The notes under the pieces: model-generated
Database searches by the model: none
Told to the model about the DNA's origin: nothing
The model's input: the letters and a program-made list of their open reading frames with translations, nothing else
DNA from: Bacteroidia bacterium
GTDB lineage: Bacteria; Bacteroidota; Bacteroidia; J057
Direction of reading: 5' to 3'
DNA length: 64,000 bases
Assembly (NCBI GenBank): GCA_030430205.1
Contig: JAUIGE010000006.1
Location: forward strand, 124,001 to 188,000
Shown: piece by piece, positions 34,761 to 43,030 of the stretch
How positions within the stretch are numbered: position 1 is the stretch's first letter
How the letters are laid out: each line of letters opens with the position of its first letter
Program-made: the position numbers and the translations under genes

Positions 34761-35404
34761 GGTGCGAGTCGCACCACCTTCCACAAGCCGCCTTCGCGGC
34801 TATACTGAATGCGATCGTGCAATCGGCTGGGTCTTCCCTGCCAGAATTCGACCAGATCGGGTCGGAGGCGGTAGCCGCCCCAGTGGGGCGGACGGGGGAT
34901 ATGCTCAGCCTCGCCGTATTGGGCGAGGTACTGGTTGATGCGCGCATCGAGCGCGCTGCGGTCGGACAGGACGCTGCTCTGGGGCGAAGCCCAGGCGCCG
35001 ATGCGACTTCCCTTGTCGCGGGACTGGTAGTATTCGTCGGAATCAGCGGCGCTGATTTTTTCCACCGCCCCTTCGATGCGGACCTGTCGCTCCAGCTCCG
35101 GCCAGAAAAAAGTGATGGCCGCAAAGGGGTTTTGGGCCAGTTCCTGGCCTTTTTTGCTGTCGTAATTGGTAAACCAGACGAGCCCTTGCTCGTCGTAGCC
35201 TTTCAGCAGCACGATGCGCAGGCTGGGCCTGCCGTCTCTGACAGTCGCCAGGCTCATGGCGTTGGGCTCGACGACCTCGGCGCTGACCGCCTGCTCAAAC
35301 CATTGGTTGAATTGGTGGATGGGGTTGCCGGAAACTTCGTTTTCGCTAAGGCTGCCTTTGGCGTATTGGGTGCGGAGATCGGAGACTTTTTTTCCTAGTT
35401 TCAT
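34757..35404 (-). CDS. pdxH: Pyridoxamine 5'-phosphate oxidase
   Basis: 215-residue FMN enzyme oxidising pyridoxamine or pyridoxine 5'-phosphate to PLP. Family features: NAMSLATVRDGRPSLRIVLLKGYDEQGLVWFTNYDSKKGQEL (FMN-binding core), QVRIEGAVEKI, SRDKGSRIGAWASPQSSVL, and the C-terminal PHWGGYRLRPDLVEFWQGRPSRLHDR. The ATG at 35404 gives the usual length (MKLGKKVSDLRTQY); MIEKYP at 35422 is an alternative. The long frame to 35647 runs into the divergent GNAT gene and is rejected. Confidence 0.95.
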   Translation of the reverse strand: MKLGKKVSDLRTQYAKGSLSENEVSGNPIHQFNQWFEQAVSAEVVEPNAMSLATVRDGRPSLRIVLLKGYDEQGLVWFTNYDSKKGQELAQNPFAAITFFWPELERQVRIEGAVEKISAADSDEYYQSRDKGSRIGAWASPQSSVLSDRSALDARINQYLAQYGEAEHIPRPPHWGGYRLRPDLVEFWQGRPSRLHDRIQYSREGGLWKVVRLAP

Positions 35405-35470
35405 GGGGTATTTTTCAATCATTTTCGCCAAAATTCGAGAAATCATTTTCTTCATCCAATATATAAAGTC

Positions 35471-35950
35471 ATGCCTGCAATAAACATCCGCAAAGCAACC
35501 CCCACCGATATGCCCGCCGTTCACCAGCTCATCTACGAACTCGCCGTCTATGAAAAAGAAGGCGATCAGGTAGAAAATACGCCTGAACAGATGGTGAAGG
35601 ACGGTTTTGGCGAGCGGCCGCTCTTTGAGATTTTTGTGGCCGAGCATGCCGAAGACGGCATAGTGGGCATTGCCATGTTTTACTTTTGCTATTCGAGCTG
35701 GAAGGGCAAGCTGTGTTATCTCGATGACCTGGTGGTCACGGAGCGCTACCGCCGCTCAGGCGTCGGGAAGCAGCTCTTTGATGCGCTGGTGGCCTACGCC
35801 CTGGCCGGAGATGCACACCAGCTTCGCTGGCATGTGATGGACTGGAATGAACCGGCTATCCGGTTTTATGAGAAGATTGAGGCGGGCCTTGATCCGACCT
35901 GGATTACCTGTAGGCTGAGTCGCGGGCAGTTGGAGGGATGGAATGAGTAG
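35471..35950 (+). CDS. GNAT-family N-acetyltransferase, diamine-acetyltransferase-like
   Basis: 159 residues. Acetyl-CoA-binding motif RYRRSGVGKQLFDAL (R-x-x-G-x-G/A) after YLDDLVV; the N terminus (RKATPTDMPAVHQLIYELAVYEKEGDQV) and the C-terminal HVMDWNEPAIRFYEKIEA closely follow the spermidine/diamine acetyltransferase (SAT-like) group. The likely role is acetylation of a small amine. The stop codon lies at the edge of an octamer palindrome. Confidence 0.85.
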   Translation: MPAINIRKATPTDMPAVHQLIYELAVYEKEGDQVENTPEQMVKDGFGERPLFEIFVAEHAEDGIVGIAMFYFCYSSWKGKLCYLDDLVVTERYRRSGVGKQLFDALVAYALAGDAHQLRWHVMDWNEPAIRFYEKIEAGLDPTWITCRLSRGQLEGWNE

Positions 35951-36038
35951 ATGAGAGGATTAGCAGATTTGAGGATGAAAAATTGTCTTCCATCTGCAAA
36001 TCTGCTAATCTGCACATCCTCTAATCCTCTCATCCTCC
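35950..36038. repeat. Octamer palindrome between convergent genes
   Basis: Right arm 35991-36038 consists of six 8-mers: CATCTGCA, AATCTGCT, AATCTGCA, CATCCTCT, AATCCTCT, CATCCTCC. Left arm 35950-35977 (GAGGATTA, GCAGATTT, GAGGATG) is the complementary sense. The loop is about 13 nt. The element fills the gap between the GNAT stop and the BatC stop almost exactly. Confidence 0.85.
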
Positions 36039-36794
36039 TCACCAATCCGGTCTCCCCGTCTTCTCCCCCGCCTTTGTCGTCTTCCGCAGCTCCTGCATAA
36101 AGCGCATCTCATTTTCGCGCATGCGGTCGAGAAGTTGGCGGGCGCGGTCCATATTGAGGGTATCGACGGTGAAGGGGATGGCCTGGTCGTTATTGGCGGG
36201 CTGCTGGGCATTCTCAGCAGAGGCATCCTGGGCCTTTTTTTCTTTTTCTTCCTCGCGTTCCTCTTCGCTTTCCTCATCACTCTCGCTTCCCTCCTCCTCT
36301 TTCTGCTGATCGCCTTCTTCATCGTTGGACTGATCAGGGCCTTCTTCCTTCATTTCCTCCTGCGGTTTTTCCTGATTTTCCTGCTCTGCTTCCATGATTC
36401 GGCGAATCAATTCATAGTTGAATGCCGCATCGAGGTGGAAGGAGTTCATGCGAACCGCTTTCTGAAAGCTTTCCAGTGCTTTGGGGTACTGTTTGTTTTG
36501 GGCAAAAATGATCCCTATCTGGTTGTAGGCCAAAGAGGTGGTTTCCTCATCCTCCGCTGAAAGCGATTGATAATAGGCCGCCAGGGCCTTGTCAAGCGAA
36601 TCCATCGCCATATAACATTGCCCGATATTGAAATAAATTTCATGCGACTGATCGGGAAATTGCGTCAAAACGCTCCTGTATTTTGCCAGGGCTGCCGGGT
36701 ATTGCTTGTTTTCGAAAAGGGAATGAGCCTCTTCCAGCGGGCCTGAGGTGGTGCTGAGGATGAGGAGAAGAGATATGGTTAGGAGGAATTTCAT
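36039..36794 (-). CDS. BatC-like TPR protein
   Basis: 251 residues. A signal peptide (MKFLLTISLLLILSTTSG) precedes about four TPR units (LFENKQYPAALAKYRSVL, HEIYFNIGQCYMAMDSLDKALAAYYQSL, SLAYNQIGIIFAQNKQYPKALESFQKA). A very acidic Glu-rich linker follows (about 140-195), then a short basic tail. This is the layout of BatC proteins, which accompany VWA proteins BatA/BatB in Bacteroidota aerotolerance operons. It follows the VWA gene by 8 bp. Its role is in the periplasm; the molecular mechanism of Bat proteins is not settled. Confidence 0.8.
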   Translation of the reverse strand: MKFLLTISLLLILSTTSGPLEEAHSLFENKQYPAALAKYRSVLTQFPDQSHEIYFNIGQCYMAMDSLDKALAAYYQSLSAEDEETTSLAYNQIGIIFAQNKQYPKALESFQKAVRMNSFHLDAAFNYELIRRIMEAEQENQEKPQEEMKEEGPDQSNDEEGDQQKEEEGSESDEESEEEREEEKEKKAQDASAENAQQPANNDQAIPFTVDTLNMDRARQLLDRMRENEMRFMQELRKTTKAGEKTGRPDW

Positions 36795-36802
36795 GGGGAA
36801 AG

Positions 36803-37819
36803 TTAAGACTTTTGGGAAAGGGAGGCCTGAAGGCCTTTTTTTGTGGGCATTAAAAACAGGCTGCCCATCAGGCAGCAGATGCCTATCAGCAAAAATAGCT
36901 GATATTGGTTGTTGGCGAGCTGCTCGCGGGAGACCTCCAGCGCTGCTGGCCTGAGCATGCGTATCTCCTGCGCCAAAGCGCGCAGGTTTTGGGACGGCCC
37001 GTCGAGCCGGTAATAGGTCGCATCAAACTCATCCGCCAGCTCCCTGAGCTGGTCATCTGTCAGCCGTGAAACGGCTGGGAGGCCCTCTTCTGTCTCCTTA
37101 AAGCCTTGCGGCTTTCCGTCCACATAGGCGGGCACTTGCCCGCCGGCATAGGTGCCCACCCCTACGGGGAAGACTTTCACGCCCTGCCTGCGGAGGCGTT
37201 CGATGACCGAAGAAAAGGTGCCTCCGTGGTCTTCGCCATCGGATAGCAGGACGACCACCCGCCCGGCTGCGCCGGGAGGTGTTTCAACGCTTAAAAAGCG
37301 TTCAAGAGCCATTTGCAAGGCGGGCCGCAATTGCGTCCCTTGCTGTGCAAATTGTGCGGGATCTGCCAGGTCCAGAAAAAGATTAACAGCCTGTCTGTCC
37401 TGCGTTAAGGGGCATTGGATAAAAGGATAATCCGCAAAAACAATGAGGCCGATTTTATCGCCATGAAGCTCATCTACCAGCGCTTTCAGCTCCCTTTTGG
37501 CCTTTTGCAGGCGGGAAGGACGGATGTCTTCGGTATGCATGCTGGCCGAGACATCCAGCAGGATATACACCTCATGCGCCAGGCTTTCCACCTCTCGTAT
37601 CTCTTCTGAGCGATAAGGCCCCATGAGGGCAAACATCAGGCAGGCCACACCTCCGAGCCGCAAAGCGGCTTTCAGCAAAGGAAAGCTCCAGCGGTATTGA
37701 GTCGGCTCAAACCAATTGCCTGTCGCTTTTTTCGCACGCCGGTAAATGAGGATCAGGATCGCTCCCAAAACGGGGACGGCCAGCCAGATGAATGCGTATG
37801 AGGTGTAGATAAAATCCAT
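36803..37819 (-). CDS. BatB-like VWA-domain membrane protein
   Basis: 338 residues. Two membrane helices at the N terminus (about 7-25 and 55-75) precede a von Willebrand A domain with the MIDAS motif DVSAS (in YILLDVSASMHTEDIRPSRL), a Thr in GTQL, and LLSDGEDHGG. One membrane helix lies at the C terminus (FLLIGICCLMGSLFLM). The region matches BatA/BatB aerotolerance proteins. Only one VWA gene is present here; the usual pair plus MoxR ATPase is not. It sits 5 bp after the OppC-like permease gene. Confidence 0.82.
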   Translation of the reverse strand: MDFIYTSYAFIWLAVPVLGAILILIYRRAKKATGNWFEPTQYRWSFPLLKAALRLGGVACLMFALMGPYRSEEIREVESLAHEVYILLDVSASMHTEDIRPSRLQKAKRELKALVDELHGDKIGLIVFADYPFIQCPLTQDRQAVNLFLDLADPAQFAQQGTQLRPALQMALERFLSVETPPGAAGRVVVLLSDGEDHGGTFSSVIERLRRQGVKVFPVGVGTYAGGQVPAYVDGKPQGFKETEEGLPAVSRLTDDQLRELADEFDATYYRLDGPSQNLRALAQEIRMLRPAALEVSREQLANNQYQLFLLIGICCLMGSLFLMPTKKGLQASLSQKS

Positions 37820-37824
37820 GTTGC

Positions 37825-39135
37825 TTATCTTCTCGGATCAAGTACGTCTCTTAAGCGTTCGCCGACAAGGTTAAAAGACAAAACTGTCAAAAATATAGCC
37901 AAACCGGGAAATACGGTAAGCCACCAGGCTTCGAAGTGTGCGCTGCCCATGCGCAGCAGTTTGCCCCAGCTGAGGCTTTCGGGGTCAACCCCGATGTTGA
38001 GGAATGAGAGGCTGGACTCGGCGATGATAGCGCCTGCTATGCCGAAGGAAATCGCTACCAGCGCGGGCGTCAGCCCGTTGGGCAGGGCATGGCGAAAGAG
38101 CGTCCTACGCTCTGAGAAGCCCAACGATCGCGCCGCCTCGATAAAATCGAGGTTGACGTTGCGGAGCATCTCCGCCCGCACCAGGCGGGCGATGCCCGAC
38201 CAGCCTGTCAGGCCGATGATCAGGATGATAAACCAGATGCTTCCCTTGAATACCATGGAAAAGGATATCACCAGCAAAATTACCGGCAAAGCCCGCAATA
38301 TCTCTATCAGCCGCGTCACCAGGCTGTCTATAAGTACCGGTACTTTTTTCGCAAAAAAGGAAAATCTCTTCAACAGCCGACTCAGCAAAAGGGTAAGGCC
38401 AATGATGCCCACGCCTATCAACAGGCTGATAGTCAGCTGCCCCAGCAAATGCAGAAAACTTTCTGCTCCGGCATCTTCCAGCGTATAGCGCCGGACATAC
38501 ATGCCATAAAACCAGGCAAAGAAAATGCCCACAGGCAAGGCCAGCAGGCTGGCGCGGGATGCCTGCAATCGCTGATCGCCAAAGTAGCCTGACAAGGCTC
38601 CCAGAACAATGCCGATCAGGGCTGCGATGGCAATCGAGATGATGCCCACCATCAATGAGATGCGGCTGCTGTGAATAAGTGCCGCCAGCACATCATGCCC
38701 ATTGCGGGTGGTCCCCAGCCAATGGCGAAATCTGGCGGGTAAAACTTGCTTTTCGCCCCCTATCACCAGCTTCTGTGCCTGTCCCGGCGCGATAAAGCCC
38801 TGGTTGTCGCTGTCCATGAATTTATCGCTATATGCGATAATTGGCCAAAGCGCTGATTCCAGCGGCAGCTTGCGCCAGTCTGCTACGCGCTTGTAAGCGA
38901 TGCTTTGCTTTTTGCCGGAAGGCAGGAGGATGCTGTCAATTTTATTGGGCGTAAAAATGGGATAATGCGCCTCGCCGTTATAGCGGCAGTAGATCGGTTT
39001 TTCATTTGCCAAAACATCCGCAAAAATGGCCAGAAAGCCCAGAAAGCCCAGGAAGATGAGAGCAGCAGTTGCTGTCCGGCTCTTTCGGAAGTGCTTCCAG
39101 TTGCTTTGAGGGGGTATGGTGGATGTTGAAGACAA
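37825..39135 (-). CDS. Peptide ABC transporter permease, OppC/DppC-like
   Basis: 436 residues, an inner-membrane component of an oligopeptide importer. The binding-protein-dependent permease domain shows the EAA loop EAARSLGFSERRTLFRHALPNGLTPALV. After the first helix there is a long extracytoplasmic insertion (about 45-140) with FRHWLGTTRNGHDVLAALIHSSRISL, the usual DppC entry motif, at its end. The only start in frame before the first helix is the TTG at 39135; there is no ATG. The partner permease gene lies 470 bp upstream, separated by a nested inverted repeat. The ATPase and binding protein are not in the window. Confidence 0.88.
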   Translation of the reverse strand: MSSTSTIPPQSNWKHFRKSRTATAALIFLGFLGFLAIFADVLANEKPIYCRYNGEAHYPIFTPNKIDSILLPSGKKQSIAYKRVADWRKLPLESALWPIIAYSDKFMDSDNQGFIAPGQAQKLVIGGEKQVLPARFRHWLGTTRNGHDVLAALIHSSRISLMVGIISIAIAALIGIVLGALSGYFGDQRLQASRASLLALPVGIFFAWFYGMYVRRYTLEDAGAESFLHLLGQLTISLLIGVGIIGLTLLLSRLLKRFSFFAKKVPVLIDSLVTRLIEILRALPVILLVISFSMVFKGSIWFIILIIGLTGWSGIARLVRAEMLRNVNLDFIEAARSLGFSERRTLFRHALPNGLTPALVAISFGIAGAIIAESSLSFLNIGVDPESLSWGKLLRMGSAHFEAWWLTVFPGLAIFLTVLSFNLVGERLRDVLDPRR

Positions 39136-39346
39136 GTTTTTTTGATTTGTTGGAGAGATGCTGTTATGGGAAGACTTGACGCTGAATTTGACGCTGATCT
39201 ACCCTGATTATTATGATAAGATTATGTTTGAGCTGCATATCATATTCCAGATTGGTGGGAGAAAAATTCTTACCATAAAAAATTATAAGTAAAAGACCAA
39301 AAATAAATGGATCCAGTTTTTGTTTCCTGGCTCGCTTAAAAGACTA

Positions 39347-39543
39347 GACAGGATAACAGGATTCACAAGATTTACAGGAAAAGATCAGGGCTTTCCGATA
39401 AAACCATATAGGGCATAGAAGTTCATATAAGGTCACTTGATGAGAAAGCTTATATGAACTTAATGCCCTTATATGGTTCAAATATGCAGCCTTTATCGCT
39501 TTATTGAAAAATCCTGTTAATCCTGAAAATCCTGTAATCCTGT
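39347..39543. repeat. Nested inverted repeat between oppB- and oppC-like genes
   Basis: Outer arms: GACAGGATAACAGGATT (39347) and AATCCTGT-type 8-9-mers ending GTAATCCTGTC (39543). Inner arms: CCATATAGGGCAT (39404-39416) with ATGCCCTTATATGG (39463-39476), and GTTCATATAA (39421-39430) with TTATATGAAC (39450-39459), the latter perfect. The rest of the 39136-39605 gap is AT-rich with no gene. Confidence 0.8.
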
Positions 39544-39605
39544 CAAAAAACGAAAACATAAATGGAGACATTTATTTATATCCTTTTACTAATAATCAGC
39601 GAAAA

Positions 39606-41075
39606 TCAGCGTCCACTCTTCAAATTATCCTTCTTCAATTTTATCCTCGGATCAATCACCACATACAGCAAATCGCTGACAAGGTAGCCCAAAATCGCCA
39701 ATCCCCCCGTCAGGGTGAAGACGGCCATGATCATGGGAATGTCTTTATCGAAACATGCCTGAAAGATCTCGCGGCCCATGCCGGGGATGCTGAAGATGGT
39801 CTCCAGGACCACATTGCCGCCTATCAGGGCGGGCAACACGCCCGCAAAGCGGGTGATCAGCGGCAATGCCGCATTGCGCAGCGCATGGCGCAGCAGGACC
39901 ACGCGCTCACGCAGGCCTTTGGCCCGGGCAGTACGCACATAATCCTGGCGGATGACCTCCAGCATGCTCGACCGCATGAGGCGACTCGCAAAAGCAATTT
40001 GCCCATAGGTATAGGCAATCAGCGGCAGCACCAGACGATTTACATCGCTAAAAAAGGAGGAAAGCAGGCTCTCATCGCCCAGCCTGACCTCATTGAAGGA
40101 GGAAGGAAACCAGTCCAATACATCGGGATTGGCAAAGGTGACCAGCAACAGGGTCGCCACCCAAAAACTGGGCAGGGAATCCATCGCAAAGACGATGACG
40201 GTCGTGATCCGGTCAAATTTGCTGCCGTGCCAGGCAGCACCCAATATCCCCAAAGGAATGGAAATCAGGTAAGCCAGGAGGATTGAAAAGATGGTAAAAA
40301 TGAAAGACCAAAAGAACAGATCTCCGATCCTTTGAGAGACCGGAAGCATATTTTTGTAAGAATTGCCAAAATCAAAACGCAGCAAAATACCGCTTATCCA
40401 TTTGTGGTATTGGTTTTCTGTCCCAAACCATATCAGGCTGGGCACATAGGTTTTCCAGCTTGTTTTTTCTGTGAAAATTTTTCTGTAGTTCTGCTGAACC
40501 TGCTGGAAATGAGGGCGCAAAAATTGGAGATGGGCGGCATGTTGATAGAGCGTATCGAGCTGCCCGAAGCGGCTTTCGATTCCTTCCGGCTGAGCGGTGC
40601 TCAGCAGGGCATTGACCAGGCTGGAGGAGCTAATGATCGCATCCATGGCGATCTGGCGTCGGTTGGTGTCGAGTTGCAGCGCCTGCTGCTGCAGGCCGCT
40701 GTGAGCCAGCTTAAGCTGGAGGAGTGAGCTGTGGTAAGCCTGCACCGCAGGCCAGTTGCCGGAGCGGGCAAGCAATTTGCCCAGTGACTTCCGACGATCC
40801 TGATCGTATATCTTATGGAGGGTATCGGGCTCTGCGGCCGAGGCGATGCGAAAATAAAAAACCGGCAGGTGCAGGTTCAGTCTTTCGCGCAGACGCTGGC
40901 GATTTTCCTGCTGACTCAGGTAGGACTGCATATCCGAAGGCACGCCCTCATCCTCCGACATATTCATGGCGACAGGATCTATGGGCGAACTCACGCTAAT
41001 CACAAAAGCCAATAGCGATATGACGAAAAGCGTTGGAATAAATATCAGTATGCGTCTGAGAATATACCTGAACAT
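39606..41075 (-). CDS. Peptide ABC transporter permease, OppB/DppB-like
   Basis: 489 residues. First helix RRILIFIPTLFVISLLAFVIS, then an unusually long periplasmic insertion (about 35-215) compared with about 310-residue E. coli DppB. The permease core follows with the EAA loop TARAKGLRERVVLLRHALRNAALPLITRF and GGNVVLETIFSIPGMG. It forms the channel with the OppC-like protein downstream. Large insertions of this sort are common in Bacteroidota homologs. Confidence 0.88.
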   Translation of the reverse strand: MFRYILRRILIFIPTLFVISLLAFVISVSSPIDPVAMNMSEDEGVPSDMQSYLSQQENRQRLRERLNLHLPVFYFRIASAAEPDTLHKIYDQDRRKSLGKLLARSGNWPAVQAYHSSLLQLKLAHSGLQQQALQLDTNRRQIAMDAIISSSSLVNALLSTAQPEGIESRFGQLDTLYQHAAHLQFLRPHFQQVQQNYRKIFTEKTSWKTYVPSLIWFGTENQYHKWISGILLRFDFGNSYKNMLPVSQRIGDLFFWSFIFTIFSILLAYLISIPLGILGAAWHGSKFDRITTVIVFAMDSLPSFWVATLLLVTFANPDVLDWFPSSFNEVRLGDESLLSSFFSDVNRLVLPLIAYTYGQIAFASRLMRSSMLEVIRQDYVRTARAKGLRERVVLLRHALRNAALPLITRFAGVLPALIGGNVVLETIFSIPGMGREIFQACFDKDIPMIMAVFTLTGGLAILGYLVSDLLYVVIDPRIKLKKDNLKSGR

Positions 41076-41127
41076 AAGAATGTTAGTGAATCTCTGTATA
41101 TTTTCGCAGACAATAAAATTTTCATCT

Positions 41128-41667
41128 ATGTTTCGAAAATCCGTTTACTGCCTGTTTTTTCTATGTTTTTGGTTTACAGCCGGATATGGACAAAAACTGG
41201 AAATCAGTTACCAGCACATTCAGTTGGAAGGTGATGTCTGGGAAACAAAAGTTTTCATGCAGGCCCTTGCTGAAGACAGCATGATTATCCGTGCCGTCAA
41301 TTTCTCTTTTCTTGCGGACAAAAGCTGTGCTAGCTTCCAAAAGCGGAACGCTTTATTTCCGACCTACTGGTCCAAATTTTTGGAGCGGCAGGTGGAAATG
41401 GATTCCGTGGATATTCACATTGGCGAAAAATCATTCAATCATCGCTTGCTTTACCTGATCGCCGAGCCGATCGGCTTGCCAGGCACTGAAACGTTGAAAA
41501 TTCCTGGCTCTCAGGCAGAACCTCTTCAGGTGCTTTCTTTTATCTATAAAGGAACATGCGCAAACGCCATCATGATGGAAGACGAAGCGATGAATCCCAT
41601 CAACCAGATCGGTGACGAGGATATCAGGCCGGCGGCTTATAACCTGACATATCTTGGCGAAAAATAG
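41128..41667 (+). CDS. Small secreted hypothetical protein
   Basis: 179 residues. A signal peptide (MFRKSVYCLFFLCFWFTAGYGQ) precedes a mixed alpha/beta body with no family I recognise (KLEISYQHIQLEGDVWETKVFMQALAEDSM...). It resembles the conserved secreted proteins that sometimes precede T9SS cargo but has no sorting domain. The ATG at 41128 is chosen for the signal peptide. Its last 14 bp overlap the start of the glycosyltransferase gene, implying coupled translation. Confidence 0.65.
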   Translation: MFRKSVYCLFFLCFWFTAGYGQKLEISYQHIQLEGDVWETKVFMQALAEDSMIIRAVNFSFLADKSCASFQKRNALFPTYWSKFLERQVEMDSVDIHIGEKSFNHRLLYLIAEPIGLPGTETLKIPGSQAEPLQVLSFIYKGTCANAIMMEDEAMNPINQIGDEDIRPAAYNLTYLGEK

Positions 41668-43030
41668 CTCCCTGGCTTCGCTTTGGCGAAATCCCTATAA
41701 GCGCTTTTGGCTGCTGGCCATAGCGCTGCACGCGCTGTTTTTCGGCTACCAGCTGAGCCAGAGCAATTATTACCTGGCGGATTCCACGGAATACCTGCTC
41801 GCAGCAGAAAATCTGCTGGAACATGGCAGCCTCTATTGCGGCGAATGGCCGCCCGAGCGCATAGACTATTTCACCAAAAGACCCCCTCTTTATCCGCTCA
41901 TCCTGACAATATTTGTCGTCCCCTTTGGGTCGCCCATATTGTTGATTTTGCTGCAAAATCTCCTGGGGCTTTTCAATTTATTTCTCCTGCTCAAGCTGTT
42001 GAAAGGCTTTTCCTTTCCCGAGGAAAAATTGACATTTCTCCTTCCCTTTCTGCTGCTCTATCCCGCGCAGATGATCTACGCCAATTTCGTCATGACGGAA
42101 ATAGGGCTGCAAAGCCTGATCCTGGGGATGCTGTGGTTTTTGTGGAAATATGCCGAAAAACCTGCAGGAAAATACCTGCTGATTTACAGCGGATTGCTGT
42201 CATTGGCGATTTTGATGAAGCCTGTGATGTACCTCTTCGCAGCGGTCAATGTGCTGCTGATGGCCTGGTTTTTTCTCCGAAAAAAGCGATCTGCGGGCAT
42301 GATACCGGCAGCTTTGCTGCCTTGGGTGATCGTGGTCCTGGTCGGAGCCTGGAACCAGCAACGCACGGGCGTTTTCCATTATTCCAGCATACAGCAGATC
42401 AACCTGCTTCAGTACAACGCCTATTACAGCCTGGTGAATAGCGAAGGGCTGGAAGCCGCTGAGCAGCAGGTAAATGCGATCACAGATAGCGCGGACAACA
42501 TGGCATTTTACCCCGAAAGGCATGCTTTCATCCAGGCCTCATCTATAGCCATTCTCAAAAAACATCTGCCGGCTTACTTCAAGCTTCATATCAAGGGCAT
42601 GTTCAATTTTTTCATTGATCCGGGCAGATTTGATTTGTATAGTTTTTGGGGAATGGAGAAAAGGGAAGGCAAAGGCGAGGGCTTGCTGTATCATTATAGC
42701 CAATCGGGCTATCAGGGCATTTTTACTTACCTGGGCCAACAGCCCCTTTTGCTGCTGCTGTGGCTGTTGCTGATCGCTGCTGCCAACGGCATCAAGTTTC
42801 TGGCAGCTATTCGTTTTGCTTTTTTGAAAAGCATTTCGCTGGAAAAGCGCCTGCTGCTTTTGCTCTTTGTGGGTTATCTGGCCGGGATCACCGGCCCATT
42901 GGGAGCGAGCCGCTTTGCGGTGCCTCTCTTTCCGCTGATGCTGCTGATGCTGGCGCTTACTTGCCAGCAGGACTGGCCGCGGGTGCAGGCGATTCTGCGC
43001 CGCCTTTCATTTGGTCGAAAAAAGCTGTAA
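41654..43030 (+). CDS. GT-C glycosyltransferase (ArnT/PMT-like)
   Basis: 458 residues with about ten membrane helices. After the first helix comes ADSTEYLLAAENLLEHGSLY, the loop with the acidic catalytic residue of the dolichyl-phosphate-mannose/ArnT superfamily, then FTKRPPLYPLILTIF. It should transfer a sugar from a polyprenyl-phosphate donor at the periplasmic face. The TTG start at 41654 overlaps the preceding gene; there is no ATG before the first helix. The 3' end overlaps the convergent hypothetical gene by 74 bp. Confidence 0.75.
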   Translation: MAKNSSLASLWRNPYKRFWLLAIALHALFFGYQLSQSNYYLADSTEYLLAAENLLEHGSLYCGEWPPERIDYFTKRPPLYPLILTIFVVPFGSPILLILLQNLLGLFNLFLLLKLLKGFSFPEEKLTFLLPFLLLYPAQMIYANFVMTEIGLQSLILGMLWFLWKYAEKPAGKYLLIYSGLLSLAILMKPVMYLFAAVNVLLMAWFFLRKKRSAGMIPAALLPWVIVVLVGAWNQQRTGVFHYSSIQQINLLQYNAYYSLVNSEGLEAAEQQVNAITDSADNMAFYPERHAFIQASSIAILKKHLPAYFKLHIKGMFNFFIDPGRFDLYSFWGMEKREGKGEGLLYHYSQSGYQGIFTYLGQQPLLLLLWLLLIAAANGIKFLAAIRFAFLKSISLEKRLLLLLFVGYLAGITGPLGASRFAVPLFPLMLLMLALTCQQDWPRVQAILRRLSFGRKKL

